This document shows, one piece after another, positions 1 through 8,239 of a stretch of 64,000 bases of DNA. The notes below the pieces were generated by a model. The model searched no databases. It saw only the letters and a list, made by a program, of their open reading frames with translations, and was not told where the DNA came from. The stretch lies in contig NZ_LNNH01000055.1 of assembly GCF_001542915.1 (NCBI RefSeq), positions 237,114-301,113 on the forward strand, read 5' to 3'. The DNA comes from Peribacillus simplex (lineage in GTDB: Bacteria > Bacillota > Bacilli > Bacillales > DSM-1321). Position numbers and translations under genes: made by a program. Each line of letters starts with the position of its first letter. Position 1 is the first letter of the stretch.

Positions 1-1
1 G

Positions 2-328
2 GAATTATGGCAGAAGGCTTCCGATCGTCTGGCTGATCACCAGGGAATTACCCACGCTGTATATCATAAGTATGAAAGTGACTATAAAGGTGATTATTCA
101 TTAAGTATAACTGTTGAAGATGATGATGGGGAACCTTCACTGGAAATTCCGAATAACGTAAAATATGAAATCTTCATCGTGGATACAAAGGTAGAACATG
201 GAGTCATCAACACCTGGAAAGAAATATGGGCTCGTGAGGATGCGGGTACATTGGAAAGGGCATATTCATTTGATTTCGAAAAATATTACCCTAATGGAGA
301 AATTGAAGTTTACATAGCATTAAGATAG
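2..328 (+). CDS. effector-binding (GyrI-like) domain protein, C-terminal part
   Basis: Only the last 108 codons are in the window, read in frame 2 and ending at a TAG at 326-328; the start lies upstream. The tail carries the pattern of the AraC/GyrI effector-binding superfamily: a Tyr-rich strand (KYEIFIVD), a Trp pair (TWKEIW), then an acidic end (DFEKYYPNGEIEVYIALR). Such proteins bind small ligands, either alone or fused to a DNA-binding domain. Whether a helix-turn-helix precedes it cannot be seen. A terminator follows it. Confidence 0.6.
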   Translation, partial: ELWQKASDRLADHQGITHAVYHKYESDYKGDYSLSITVEDDDGEPSLEIPNNVKYEIFIVDTKVEHGVINTWKEIWAREDAGTLERAYSFDFEKYYPNGEIEVYIALR

Positions 329-385
329 TGTGCATGCATGGATGAATGACGAAAAACGATCACACCAAAATAAGGTCTTCGATAT

Positions 386-430
386 AGCAGACAAACTCCG
401 ATCAAAATGGAGCTTGTCTGCTGTTTTTTC
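386..430 (+). terminator. terminator after the partial gene
   Basis: A stem of about 14 bp (AGCAGACAAACTCC pairing with GGAGCTTGTCTGCT) is followed by a T run at 424-429. It closes the rightward gene ending at 328. Confidence 0.8.
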
Positions 431-571
431 ATTTTTACAATTTGACCGTTACACTCCCCACTTTGCTTTAAAACGAAAGTGACGTCCCAATTGCTTACAG
501 ATTTGGAGGTTTGTACTTTGACCGTTCGTTTTCCCCTGCAATATGTATGAGGACTTTCTTATACAGGCTTC

Positions 572-604
572 AAAAAAAAGGCTTCGAAATGTTTCCATTT
601 CAAA
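572..604 (-). terminator. terminator of the yqjP-yqjQ transcript
   Basis: On the minus strand a short stem (TTTGAAATG with CATTTCGAA, loop GAAA) is followed by GCC and eight T. It lies 40 bases after the yqjQ stop. Confidence 0.6.
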
Positions 605-645
605 ACCCTTCTGTCTGAACGCTTGGATATGGATCCGTACATGAA

Positions 646-1437
646 TTATTTTTTAAAAAATGCTTTTTTTCCTAAAAATTCGGTGATTCCCGGAAACAAG
701 GTATACCATTTCCCAGCAAAATCCATCCAGCCTGGGAGATTGATTTCCCTCTTGTTCGTCAGCATCGCCGCGACGATTTTAGTCGCGACACGCTCAGGTT
801 TAAGCATGAATTTTTCAACATTCTTTACATATGTACCCGATTCATCGGCAATGCCGAAGAAATTCGTTTCTATCGGCCCTGGGTTGACGGTGGTTACATA
901 AACATGATCTTCCATCAGCTCGAGCCGAAGAGCATTTGAATAGCCGAGTACGGCGAATTTAGTCGAAGAATACAAAGTTGATTTAGGAGTGGCAATTTTA
1001 GCTGCCTGTGAAGCAATATTGATGATATGCCCTGATTTCCTCTGCTTCATATAGGGAAGGACTTGCTTTGTACAGGCCATTAATCCTATCACATTGACGG
1101 CAAACATCGCTTTCGTTTCGTCTATTCCCGTATCCTGCGCTTCTTTAAATGTCCCGAAGCCAGCGTTATTGACCAATACGTCCACTTCACCTATTTGCGT
1201 ATGAATGTCATGAAATACCGATGTGATTTGCTCGGTATCTGACACGTCAAGCTTAAAGGCGTATGCATCGATCCCATAACGAGTGATTAGCTCATTCTTT
1301 ACCTGTTGTAATTTATCCAGGCTTCTCGCCAAAAGCACAAGACGGCCGCCTTGCTTTGCCGCTTCGATAGCCACTTCCTTGCCAATCCCTCCGGAAGAAC
1401 CGGTGATCACGATTACTTTCCCTTGCAAGTTTTTCAA
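646..1437 (-). CDS. yqjQ: short-chain dehydrogenase/reductase (YqjQ family)
   Basis: The 263-residue protein is a classical SDR. It has the cofactor loop TGSSGGIG near residue 13, NNAG near residue 90, an active-site serine in NIASQ and the YSSTK catalytic Tyr-Lys pair. The substrate is unknown; the family reduces carbonyls or oxidises alcohols with NAD(P)H in the cytosol. The start is a TTG, chosen because an ideal AAAGGAGGG lies 7 bases ahead and no ATG is near. It follows yqjP by 23 bases, so the two are probably one transcript, and the order matches B. subtilis yqjP-yqjQ. Confidence 0.85.
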   Translation of the reverse strand: MKNLQGKVIVITGSSGGIGKEVAIEAAKQGGRLVLLARSLDKLQQVKNELITRYGIDAYAFKLDVSDTEQITSVFHDIHTQIGEVDVLVNNAGFGTFKEAQDTGIDETKAMFAVNVIGLMACTKQVLPYMKQRKSGHIINIASQAAKIATPKSTLYSSTKFAVLGYSNALRLELMEDHVYVTTVNPGPIETNFFGIADESGTYVKNVEKFMLKPERVATKIVAAMLTNKREINLPGWMDFAGKWYTLFPGITEFLGKKAFFKK

Positions 1438-1460
1438 AAAGTTTCCCTCCTTTTAGACCA

Positions 1461-2429
1461 TTAAGCGATTGAATAAAGAATGACCCCAGCTTGGATTTCC
1501 GTTTCGACTTCACCCAGATTTTCCAAATAGTCCAGCTGACCGATCGTTTCCGAAAGTGTAAGGCCCACTTCCTGAAGATATACTTTCGGAAACAACTGCT
1601 TACACACCTCAAAGACCGACAACGGCTTATCGGAAAGCATGCTTTTCACCTGCATCGCCCGATTATGCTGCCGCTCGAATCTATATTGAATCAGGTCGGC
1701 CACCGCATCGCCTTTCACTTCATCACCATGTCCCGAGTAGACCATCGATATGGAAAAGCCCAATATTTTCTGAAGTGAAGCATTATATTGCAGTAATGGC
1801 CGCGGCCTTATCCCCCCCGGAAGGATAGGCGGTTCCATCAGCGGATTAGGTGAAATCTTGGCAAGCAAGTGATCACCGGCAATCATGACACCGTCACTTT
1901 CGCGATAAAAGGATAAATGACTTTGGGCGTGCCCTGGAGTCTCAATCGCTTTCCAGCCTGGAAGTCCAGGCAGTTCATCGCCCTCGGCCAAATACCCCTG
2001 CAGCTTTCGTTCACTAAGGAAACGGATTTCGTCGCGATGATGGATCAATTTATTTTTCAACTCTTCGGCGACTCCAAACTTCGAGGCATAATCAAGGAAG
2101 AAACGATTATGGTTTTCAAGGAAATCATCACTTATGGCGAGCCAGCGCTGATTGTTTTTATGTCCATAGACCGGGATTTCCTTTGCAAAGAAGTCGAGTG
2201 CGCCGGCATGATCGGGGTGATGATGTGTCAAGATGATTTGTTCGATATCGGTCAACTCCAGGCCCAAATCCGCAAGTCCTTGAGTCAACGCTTCCTTTGA
2301 TCGTTTCGTTTTAACGCCCGTGTCAATGAGGGTTAATGCATCCCCCTTCACTACATAAACATTTACATCACCCACTGCAAACGGTGTGGGCAAAGCAATT
2401 TTTGCAATATCTCCATTCCAGTTCACCAT
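1461..2429 (-). CDS. yqjP: metallo-beta-lactamase-fold hydrolase (YqjP)
   Basis: The 322-residue protein has the metallo-beta-lactamase signature HHHPDH near residue 80, later metal-ligand histidines in TPGHAQSH and GDHLL, and a C-terminal winged region. It is probably a glyoxalase-II-like or thioester hydrolase; the substrate cannot be read from sequence. I start at the ATG before VNWNGD because AAGGTGG lies 8 bases ahead. A longer in-frame reading exists but adds a hydrophobic, unlikely leader. It is first of the yqjP-yqjQ pair. Confidence 0.82.
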   Translation of the reverse strand: MVNWNGDIAKIALPTPFAVGDVNVYVVKGDALTLIDTGVKTKRSKEALTQGLADLGLELTDIEQIILTHHHPDHAGALDFFAKEIPVYGHKNNQRWLAISDDFLENHNRFFLDYASKFGVAEELKNKLIHHRDEIRFLSERKLQGYLAEGDELPGLPGWKAIETPGHAQSHLSFYRESDGVMIAGDHLLAKISPNPLMEPPILPGGIRPRPLLQYNASLQKILGFSISMVYSGHGDEVKGDAVADLIQYRFERQHNRAMQVKSMLSDKPLSVFEVCKQLFPKVYLQEVGLTLSETIGQLDYLENLGEVETEIQAGVILYSIA

Positions 2430-2526
2430 AATCATTTCCACCTTAGAAATTATATTTATATAAAAAATTTTTTTCATCAAACCAAATTCTTAGTACACAT
2501 AACAAGTAAATCAATGTATAATCACT

Positions 2527-2555
2527 ATTTTACATATATTTTTTAATACTGTCAT
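2527..2555 (-). promoter_or_regulatory. candidate sigma-A promoter for yqjP-yqjQ
   Basis: On the minus strand, -35 ATGACA (2550-2555) and -10 TAAAAT (2527-2532) are 17 bases apart. It sits about 100 bases upstream of yqjP and diverges from the proI leader promoter. Confidence 0.45.
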
Positions 2556-2606
2556 TATTTTCACATAATTCATGTCTATTTTTTGACGCCGATACATATA
2601 TTATCA

Positions 2607-2636
2607 TTGACAGAGTAACGATATATCCTTCATAAT
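2607..2636 (+). promoter_or_regulatory. sigma-A promoter for the proI leader
   Basis: TTGACA (2607-2612) and CATAAT (2631-2636) are 18 bases apart. Transcription would begin near 2643, just where the T-box leader starts. Confidence 0.7.
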
Positions 2637-2642
2637 CACAAG

Positions 2643-2902
2643 TAATTAAAGACGGCATGGCTTTGAGTAAGGCCAAGTAAATTTATTGATGGCGTAAAGA
2701 GAATGAAGCCCGGAATGTGCTGAAAGGCTTCATCGCCCTCTCATGATTGAACCTACCTTATGAGCCTTCAGGAAAACCTGACGTAAATCCCGCGTTAGAG
2801 GATGCGAGTGCAGCATTCCTGTTTATTAGGAAGCTGAACAAAGGTGGTACCACGGAAGCGAGACCTTTCGTCCTTTATTGGATGAGGGGTCTTTTTGTTT
2901 TT
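2643..2902 (+). promoter_or_regulatory. T-box riboswitch, proline-specific, upstream of proI
   Basis: The leader carries the T-box motif AAGGTGGTACCACGG at 2841-2855, which pairs with the uncharged tRNA acceptor end. Directly after it lies a terminator (stem near 2861-2892, T-rich to 2900). Stem I is visible as the helix TGAAGCC/GGCTTCA around 2703-2731. The likely specifier codon is CCT at 2752-2754 in the context GAACCTACC, a proline codon that fits the downstream proline gene. Low charged tRNA-Pro should favour antitermination and raise proI. The motif is plain; the specifier assignment is by position and context. Confidence 0.88.
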
Positions 2903-2927
2903 AGAAAGAAGAAAAGGAGCGGAAATC

Positions 2928-3773
2928 ATGAAGAAAATCGCATTCATCGGCGCTGGATCGATGGCAGAAGCAATCATTTCGGGGCTGGTGACGCAACAGG
3001 TAATACAGCCTGCAAATATTTTCGTAACGAATAAAACAAATGATGACAGATTCAATTATTTAAAGGAACAGTATGGGGTGACCACTACAAGATCGCTGCA
3101 GGCATTATTGCAGGACGCGGACCTTGTCGTCCTCGCAGTGAAACCGAAAGATATGTTAGAAACGATGCAATCAATAAAAGATTACATTCGTGAAGAAATG
3201 CTGTTCATTTCCGTAGTGGCCGGCGTTCACACATCTAGCTTGGAGGGAATCGCCAACAAGCAATTCTCCATCGTCCGAGCCATGCCCAATACATCGGCAA
3301 CCGTAGGAAAGTCAGCAACGGCACTTGCCGCTAATGGCCATACGAAAGAGGCGCAATTACAAACGGCCATCACCCTGTTTGAAACGGTAGGAACGGTCGC
3401 AATCGTTGAAGAAAGTCAGCTCGATGCGGTAACGGGCTTATCAGGCAGCGGTCCGGCTTATATTTATTACCTGGTCGAGGCATTGGAACGATCAGCCGAA
3501 ACGATTGGTCTCGATTCCAAAACGGCGAAACAATTGATTCTTCAAACATTGCTGGGTGCGGCCGATATGTTGCAGAAGTCCCCTAAAACGCCTGCCGTGC
3601 TCAGGAAGGAAGTAACCTCACCAGGCGGCACGACTGAAGCAGGTTTGAAACAGCTGCAAGCTCACCAAGTACAGGAAGCCTTCATTGCCTGTGTACAGGA
3701 AGCGACTGAGCAATCGAAGCGAATGGGTGATCAAATAAGCAAAGAACTTGCTAAATATGTCGTCCCCCAGTAG
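2928..3773 (+). CDS. proI: pyrroline-5-carboxylate reductase
   Basis: The 281-residue enzyme reduces 1-pyrroline-5-carboxylate to proline with NAD(P)H, the last step of proline synthesis. The N-terminal Rossmann motif is IGAGSMAEAI and the C-terminal dimer domain contains SGSGPAYIYYLVEAL and SPGGTTEAGL, typical of ProC/ProI. The ATG follows AAAAGGAG by 7 bases; the in-frame upstream extension lies inside the riboswitch terminator and is not used. It is expressed alone behind the proline T-box. In B. subtilis the same gene (yqjO) also neighbours yqjP. Confidence 0.95.
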   Translation: MKKIAFIGAGSMAEAIISGLVTQQVIQPANIFVTNKTNDDRFNYLKEQYGVTTTRSLQALLQDADLVVLAVKPKDMLETMQSIKDYIREEMLFISVVAGVHTSSLEGIANKQFSIVRAMPNTSATVGKSATALAANGHTKEAQLQTAITLFETVGTVAIVEESQLDAVTGLSGSGPAYIYYLVEALERSAETIGLDSKTAKQLILQTLLGAADMLQKSPKTPAVLRKEVTSPGGTTEAGLKQLQAHQVQEAFIACVQEATEQSKRMGDQISKELAKYVVPQ

Positions 3774-3789
3774 GGCCGATGAGGATGAA

Positions 3790-3843
3790 CTGTTGTCTCG
3801 CCCCCCTATCTTGCTTGGAGTGGCGAGGCAACAGCTTTTTTCA
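3790..3843 (+). terminator. terminator of proI
   Basis: Stem CTGTTGTCTCGCC with GGCGAGGCAACAG, then CTTTTTT. Confidence 0.85.
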
Positions 3844-3881
3844 GGATGAAGGAATACCTGCGGGTGCAACCATTTAAACGC

Positions 3882-4313
3882 TCACTCTATGATCAGCATA
3901 TCTTGGTCATCAAAACGCCAATCCTTCGAATACGCCACCTCCCAATAGTACCCATCAAGATCGGAAAAGTAGCCACTGTATCCTCCCCAAAACACCTCTT
4001 GAGGTGTTTTCTCGATTATCCCTCCTGCCTTTTCGGCCTTTGCCATCACCTCATTCACTTCTTCAACCGATTTGGCATTGTAAGCAAGCGTGATGCCCGA
4101 AAATCCACCCCGCTTCGGTGGCTCCAGCTCGCTGATATCTTTCGTTAACTCCTCTAAAGGGTACAAAGCAAGTTTCGTTCCCGCATTATTGAAAAAAACA
4201 ATGGAAGGCGCATCCTCTTTAATCGATGTCTGAAACCCTAATCCATCCCGATAAAATGTTAAAGATTTACTCATATCCTTTACACCTAACGTAATAAGGT
4301 TAATCCTGTTCAT
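3882..4313 (-). CDS. VOC (glyoxalase/bleomycin-resistance fold) protein
   Basis: A 143-residue single VOC-fold protein with two beta-alpha-beta-beta-beta halves: ITLGVKDMSKSLTFYRDGLG opens the first, and a second metal-side end reads GYSGYFSDLDGYYWEV. Substrate is unknown; relatives include glyoxalases, dioxygenase-like enzymes and resistance proteins. The start MNRINL follows GGAGGAATACC. It lies divergent from racA. In B. subtilis racA (ywkC) also neighbours a VOC gene (ywkD), so this may be a transferred pair; that identity is inference. Confidence 0.75.
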   Translation of the reverse strand: MNRINLITLGVKDMSKSLTFYRDGLGFQTSIKEDAPSIVFFNNAGTKLALYPLEELTKDISELEPPKRGGFSGITLAYNAKSVEEVNEVMAKAEKAGGIIEKTPQEVFWGGYSGYFSDLDGYYWEVAYSKDWRFDDQDMLIIE

Positions 4314-4443
4314 GGTATTCCTCCTTTTTTTGGTTATGCAAGGGGTATTCGACATCAAAAGCAAATATCCTTTTTCAGAATGAGCCAGCCAGCAAACTCT
4401 CCTTAGGAAATTGCCTCATTGATTGATCCTTCATGCAAATTAC

Positions 4444-4472
4444 GTAGGAAATCCACTTTCTTTGCCGAATGG
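4444..4472 (+). promoter_or_regulatory. candidate sigma-H promoter for racA
   Basis: GTAGGAAAT (4444-4452) fits the sigma-H -35 consensus fully, and after 11 bases GCCGAATGG (4464-4472) keeps the GAAT core of the -10. This suits a gene switched on at entry into sporulation. Confidence 0.5.
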
Positions 4473-4545
4473 ATACAAGTTTTGTCAACTGTAAAGGAAT
4501 TGCTTCTTCCTTATCGAATTCAACAACCATAAAGGGGGAATTTCG

Positions 4546-5100
4546 ATGAATACAAGTGCAGTTGCCCGGTTACTGAATGTTTCCCATAGTACAATCCAAC
4601 GTTGGGTTAGCCAATTGAACATGGAAGTAGAACGGAATCAGCTTGGCCACTACCAGTTTTCAGAGGAAGACATTGCCTTGTTAAGAAAAATCCAAAATCA
4701 GCTGAACGAGGGCATCATTCTCCAGAAGGTCAGCATATCAGAGAGTAAAATCAGAAAAGCAACCGTCCAGAAACACCCTGAAATGTCAAAAGAACATGAA
4801 CAGCTGATGGAACGGGTCATCCGGCTTGAAAATGGTTTGAAAACAAAAGCGGATGATGTGGTATCCTATCAGCTTTTACAGCACAGAAGTGAAATGGAAG
4901 AAATGCACAAACTCGTAAAAAAGCTCGAAGCCCGAATCGAAGCGCTAGAAACGCCAACAGTCCCGCCATTTGATTACTTCCTTGCTGCTGAAGAAACCGC
5001 CGCCACCAAAAAAACGAAAAAAAGACCGTTCATGAAAATGATTTTCGGCAATGGCCGAAAGAGTGATTCGGCTTCATGGAGCACGGCAGACAGCGATTAA
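4546..5100 (+). CDS. racA: RacA, polar chromosome anchoring protein
   Basis: The 184 residues equal the length of B. subtilis RacA. Residues 1-45 form a MerR-like helix-turn-helix (TSAVARLLNVSHSTIQRWV, then ERNQLGHYQFSEED). A coiled coil spans about 75-140, and a basic tail (KKTKKRPFMKMIF) ends the protein. RacA binds origin-proximal DNA and, through DivIVA, anchors it at the cell pole during axial filament formation. The start follows AAAGGGGG by 8 bases. The gene stands alone between terminators and away from its B. subtilis location. Confidence 0.85.
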   Translation: MNTSAVARLLNVSHSTIQRWVSQLNMEVERNQLGHYQFSEEDIALLRKIQNQLNEGIILQKVSISESKIRKATVQKHPEMSKEHEQLMERVIRLENGLKTKADDVVSYQLLQHRSEMEEMHKLVKKLEARIEALETPTVPPFDYFLAAEETAATKKTKKRPFMKMIFGNGRKSDSASWSTADSD

Positions 5101-5148
5101 ATTCATGATTGGCACAATGACGCCATTTCCTTACCGGTCCATACATTG

Positions 5149-5195
5149 AAAAGGCCTGACCCAAGGTTCGCTTCACCTTTGGGTCAGGCCTTTTC
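5149..5195. terminator. bidirectional terminator, racA / ABC transporter
   Basis: A long stem (AAAAGGCCTGACCCAAGGT with ACCTTTGGGTCAGGCCTTTT) carries A and T runs on both sides and separates two convergent genes. Confidence 0.9.
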
Positions 5196-5198
5196 ATC

Positions 5199-5993
5199 TT
5201 AGATTAAAACGGCACGGTCATTGATCATTTTCTCGCCTTTAATCCGCTGGAATTCGTTAAGCAGTTTTTCAACCGTAAGCTTCTGCTTATCAGCCCCTCT
5301 TGCCTCAAAGATGATCTGCCCTTTATCCATCATGATCAAGGAATATCCAAGATCGATTGCCTGCTGCATATTATGAGTGACCATCAAGGTCGTCAACCGG
5401 TTTTTTTCGACGATTTCCTTCGTCAGATTTGTTACAAGCTCTGCCCTGGACGGGTCGAGAGCGGCTGTATGTTCATCAAGAAGCAGGATTTTCGGATCGG
5501 TGAAGGTGGCCATCAACAAGGATAAGGCCTGACGCTCCCCGCCTGATAATAATCCGACCTTGGCAGTCATGCGATTTTCCAATCCTAAATGGAGAGTAGC
5601 CAAGCTTTCTTTAAATAGCTCCTTCCGTTTTTTGGTCACGCCGAAGCCGAGGCCTCTGCTATTGGTCCTGCCATAGGCAATGGCCATATTTTCTTCGATT
5701 GTCATATGCGGGGCCGTACCGAGCATCGGATCCTGAAACACACGGCCGATCATTTTGGCACGGGCATGCTCCTCGATCGCAGAAACGTTCTGTCCATCAA
5801 TGAACACTTCACCGGCATCAGGAAGGATTTTACCGGAAATCATATTCATCAATGTCGATTTCCCGGCACCGTTACTTCCGATGACCGTTACGAACTCTCC
5901 TTTTGTCATCTGCAGTTCAAGATTCCCAAGGGCAAGCTTCTCGTCCGGTGTCCCTTCATTGAAGACCTTATAAATCTGATTTAACCGAAGCAT
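5199..5993 (-). CDS. ABC transporter ATP-binding protein (TrpZ/COG1101 type)
   Basis: The 264-residue ATPase has Walker A GSNGAGKST, signature LLSGGERQALSL, Walker B ILLLDEHTAALD and a switch histidine in VTHNMQQA. It energises the importer formed with the permease and lipoprotein upstream. The start MLRLNQIYKVF overlaps the permease end by 26 bases, indicating translational coupling; a reading with 37 more residues would lie wholly within the permease gene. Families of this arrangement include streptococcal TrpXYZ, but the substrate here is not established. Confidence 0.82.
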   Translation of the reverse strand: MLRLNQIYKVFNEGTPDEKLALGNLELQMTKGEFVTVIGSNGAGKSTLMNMISGKILPDAGEVFIDGQNVSAIEEHARAKMIGRVFQDPMLGTAPHMTIEENMAIAYGRTNSRGLGFGVTKKRKELFKESLATLHLGLENRMTAKVGLLSGGERQALSLLMATFTDPKILLLDEHTAALDPSRAELVTNLTKEIVEKNRLTTLMVTHNMQQAIDLGYSLIMMDKGQIIFEARGADKQKLTVEKLLNEFQRIKGEKMINDRAVLI

Positions 5994-6999
5994 ATCCTTC
6001 CCCGCCTTTCGATAGAGTGCCTCCATGGCGTAACTGAATTTCCTTGAGGCGCTTTTTCTTCCGGCTCTTTTCCTTCTGTTTATCGGAAATTTTCGGAATG
6101 ACAAGTGCCCCGATCACAATTAGTGCCGTAATTAATTTAACATCACCTGTATCAAGGAATTTCACCCGAAGGGCCAAGGTCACGACGATGCGGTAAATGA
6201 TCGCTCCACCGATCACCGCAAGCGTCGCACGGGCAATCGTTTTTGCACCAAACAACGCTTCGCCAATGATGACGGAGGCCAATCCGATGACGATGATACC
6301 AATCCCCATGCCAATATCGCTAAAGCCGTTATATTGGGCAACAAGAGATCCCGAGAAAGCGACAAGTGCATTGCCGATTGCCAGCCCCAGAATCTTCATG
6401 TTGCCGGTATGGGCGGAAAAACTGTTGACCATCGCTTCATTATCCCCCGTCGCCCGTAACGCAAGACCTATCTCCGTTTTTAAAAAAGCGGACATCCCCA
6501 CTTGAATGATTAACGCCATGATCAGCATGACGATCAAAACCGACCACGTTTTCGGCAGGCTGTCACCGAGGCCAACGATCGATAAAAGACCATTCAACAT
6601 ATTGTCCAACCCAGTGCCGGCAAAGGCATCCTGGATTTTCGTGATGATGGTAGTCTGGGACAGCAAAGGGATGTTGGAGGCCCCCATGATCCTTAAATTG
6701 ATGGAGTAGAGGGCGATCATGATCAAGATACCTGCCAGGAGCGGATTGATCTTCCCCTTGGTATGAAGGAGCCCCGTTATGGCCCCAGCGATGAATCCGG
6801 CCAGCAGCGCACATAAGGTGGCCACGATCGGCGAGTATCCGTTAACGATCATAATGGCGGATACGGAGGCACCGGTCACAAAACTTCCTTCGACCGTCAG
6901 ATCCGGGAAGTCGAGGATCCTGAATGTTAAATAGACACCAAGTGCCATAATCGCGTAAATCATTCCCGACTCAAAAGAATTGAATAAGGCTGTAGGCAT
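5968..6999 (-). CDS. ABC transporter permease (TrpY/COG4120 type)
   Basis: The 343-residue membrane protein has about eight to nine hydrophobic segments, beginning with a conserved opening (SGMIYAIMALGVYLTFRI, then FPDLTVEGSF). Its C-terminus is cytosolic and strongly basic. The domain is the branched-chain-amino-acid-type permease fold found with COG2984 binding proteins. The ATG follows GGGAAGGAAG. It is the middle gene of a three-gene operon (binding protein, permease, ATPase), with 32 bases to the upstream gene. Confidence 0.82.
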   Translation of the reverse strand: MPTALFNSFESGMIYAIMALGVYLTFRILDFPDLTVEGSFVTGASVSAIMIVNGYSPIVATLCALLAGFIAGAITGLLHTKGKINPLLAGILIMIALYSINLRIMGASNIPLLSQTTIITKIQDAFAGTGLDNMLNGLLSIVGLGDSLPKTWSVLIVMLIMALIIQVGMSAFLKTEIGLALRATGDNEAMVNSFSAHTGNMKILGLAIGNALVAFSGSLVAQYNGFSDIGMGIGIIVIGLASVIIGEALFGAKTIARATLAVIGGAIIYRIVVTLALRVKFLDTGDVKLITALIVIGALVIPKISDKQKEKSRKKKRLKEIQLRHGGTLSKGGEGYASVKSDL

Positions 7000-7031
7000 A
7001 TTCTTCTTCCTTCCCCGAACAAAAGCAGCGT

Positions 7032-8027
7032 TTATTTTACAAACTCAGCATCTGCTTTCCATTCCTCTTTTATTTCAACACCCATTTCTTTTGCTGCCTT
7101 TTCATTGATGACCAACTTCAGTTTTTGTGGATATTGAACCGGGATATCTCCAGGTTTTTTGCCATCCTTCAAGATTTCAACCGCTTTTTGCCCAGCTTCA
7201 TAGCCAATATCGAAGTAGCTGAAGCCATAGGCTGCGAAGCCGCCGGCATTCACGGAATCAAGCTCGCCAACGAACAGCGGGATATCTTCGTCATTCGCAA
7301 CCGAAATGACCGATTCCAATGCCGAGACTACAGTATTATCGGTAATGATATAAAAAGCATCCGCTTTCCCGATTAATGATTCCGTTGCCTGTTTAACGTC
7401 GGCTGAAGTGGAAACGGATGCTTCCACGACTTTCAATCCCGCTTTTTTCGCTTCCGCTTTCACGTTTTTGATTTGAACGACGGAATTTTGCTCCCCTGTA
7501 TTATAAACGGTTCCAACTGTCTTGGCGCCCAGTTCTTCCGCCAGGAATTTCATGGATTTGGCAATCGCTTCCGGATGTGAATCGGTCGTACCTGTCACAT
7601 TCCCGCCTGGTTTGTCCAAAGAGGTAACCAGCTCCGTCGCCACTGGGTCTGTGACCGATGTAAATACGATCGGTATATCCTTTGTCGCATTTAAAGCACT
7701 TAGGGCACTTGGAGTCGAATTGGCAAAAATCAAATCGACTTTATCGCCAACAAAGTTAGTGGCAATCGTCTGATTGTTGTTTTGATCGCCCTGCGCATTT
7801 TGGAGATCATACTTGACCTTGACATCACTGTCCTTCAATGCCGCCTTGAACCCTTTATATGCCTGATCCAGTGAGTCATGCTGAACGAATTGGGTCACTC
7901 CGATATCGTACGTTTCCGTTTTGTTTCCATCCTTCGCCGTATCTTTTTCCTTGTCACTCCCGCACCCAGCCAATGTTAATCCTGCTACTAAAGTCATTGC
8001 TAATGTCGAATATAATTTCTTTTTCAT
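7032..8027 (-). CDS. ABC transporter substrate-binding lipoprotein (TrpX/COG2984 type)
   Basis: A 331-residue lipoprotein with a signal peptide ending in LTLAGC (Cys22) and then an acidic linker. The body matches the two-lobed COG2984 binding proteins: FVQHDSLDQAYKGF, NNNQTIATNFVG, DIPIVFTSVTDPVA, and GGNVTGTTD. Its streptococcal relative TrpX has been linked to tryptophan uptake; other members bind other solutes. The start follows GCGGGGGGAAA. First gene of the operon, about 205 bases downstream of a terminator. Confidence 0.8.
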   Translation of the reverse strand: MKKKLYSTLAMTLVAGLTLAGCGSDKEKDTAKDGNKTETYDIGVTQFVQHDSLDQAYKGFKAALKDSDVKVKYDLQNAQGDQNNNQTIATNFVGDKVDLIFANSTPSALSALNATKDIPIVFTSVTDPVATELVTSLDKPGGNVTGTTDSHPEAIAKSMKFLAEELGAKTVGTVYNTGEQNSVVQIKNVKAEAKKAGLKVVEASVSTSADVKQATESLIGKADAFYIITDNTVVSALESVISVANDEDIPLFVGELDSVNAGGFAAYGFSYFDIGYEAGQKAVEILKDGKKPGDIPVQYPQKLKLVINEKAAKEMGVEIKEEWKADAEFVK

Positions 8028-8101
8028 ATTTTCCCCCCGCTTTTTACTTATTAAGATCAGCACTTTCCACTCACGCCAGTTTTTTCGCGTATATGTGTTA
8101 A

Positions 8102-8131
8102 ATTATAATCGTTTAGTCCCAATTATTCCAA
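8102..8131 (-). promoter_or_regulatory. sigma-A promoter of the ABC transporter operon
   Basis: On the minus strand TTGGAA (8126-8131) and TATAAT (8102-8107) are 18 bases apart. No T-box, TRAP or other riboswitch is evident in the 75-base leader. Confidence 0.55.
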
Positions 8132-8187
8132 TATATTTTTTAACTTTTTAGAATATTTCGAGTTATCGGATGATAGAATTCAAAAAA

Positions 8188-8232
8188 AGCTGCCGCGAAA
8201 GGCAATATCACCTTTTCACGGCAGCTTTTTTT
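8188..8232. terminator. bidirectional terminator
   Basis: AGCTGCCG pairs with CGGCAGCT around an extended loop, flanked by A7 and T7. It ends the leftward gene at 8240 and shields the ABC operon promoter. Confidence 0.8.
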
Positions 8233-8239
8233 GGAATGG

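Larger units (their letters stand above)
329..645. other. gene-free stretch between convergent genes
   Basis: It holds the rightward terminator at 386-430 and the leftward terminator at 572-604. The 140 bases between them show no convincing ORF with a ribosome-binding site. Confidence 0.6.

Noticed and set aside
2747..3034. 95-codon frame ahead of and into proI
   Set aside because: It runs through the T-box and its terminator, in a different frame from proI.
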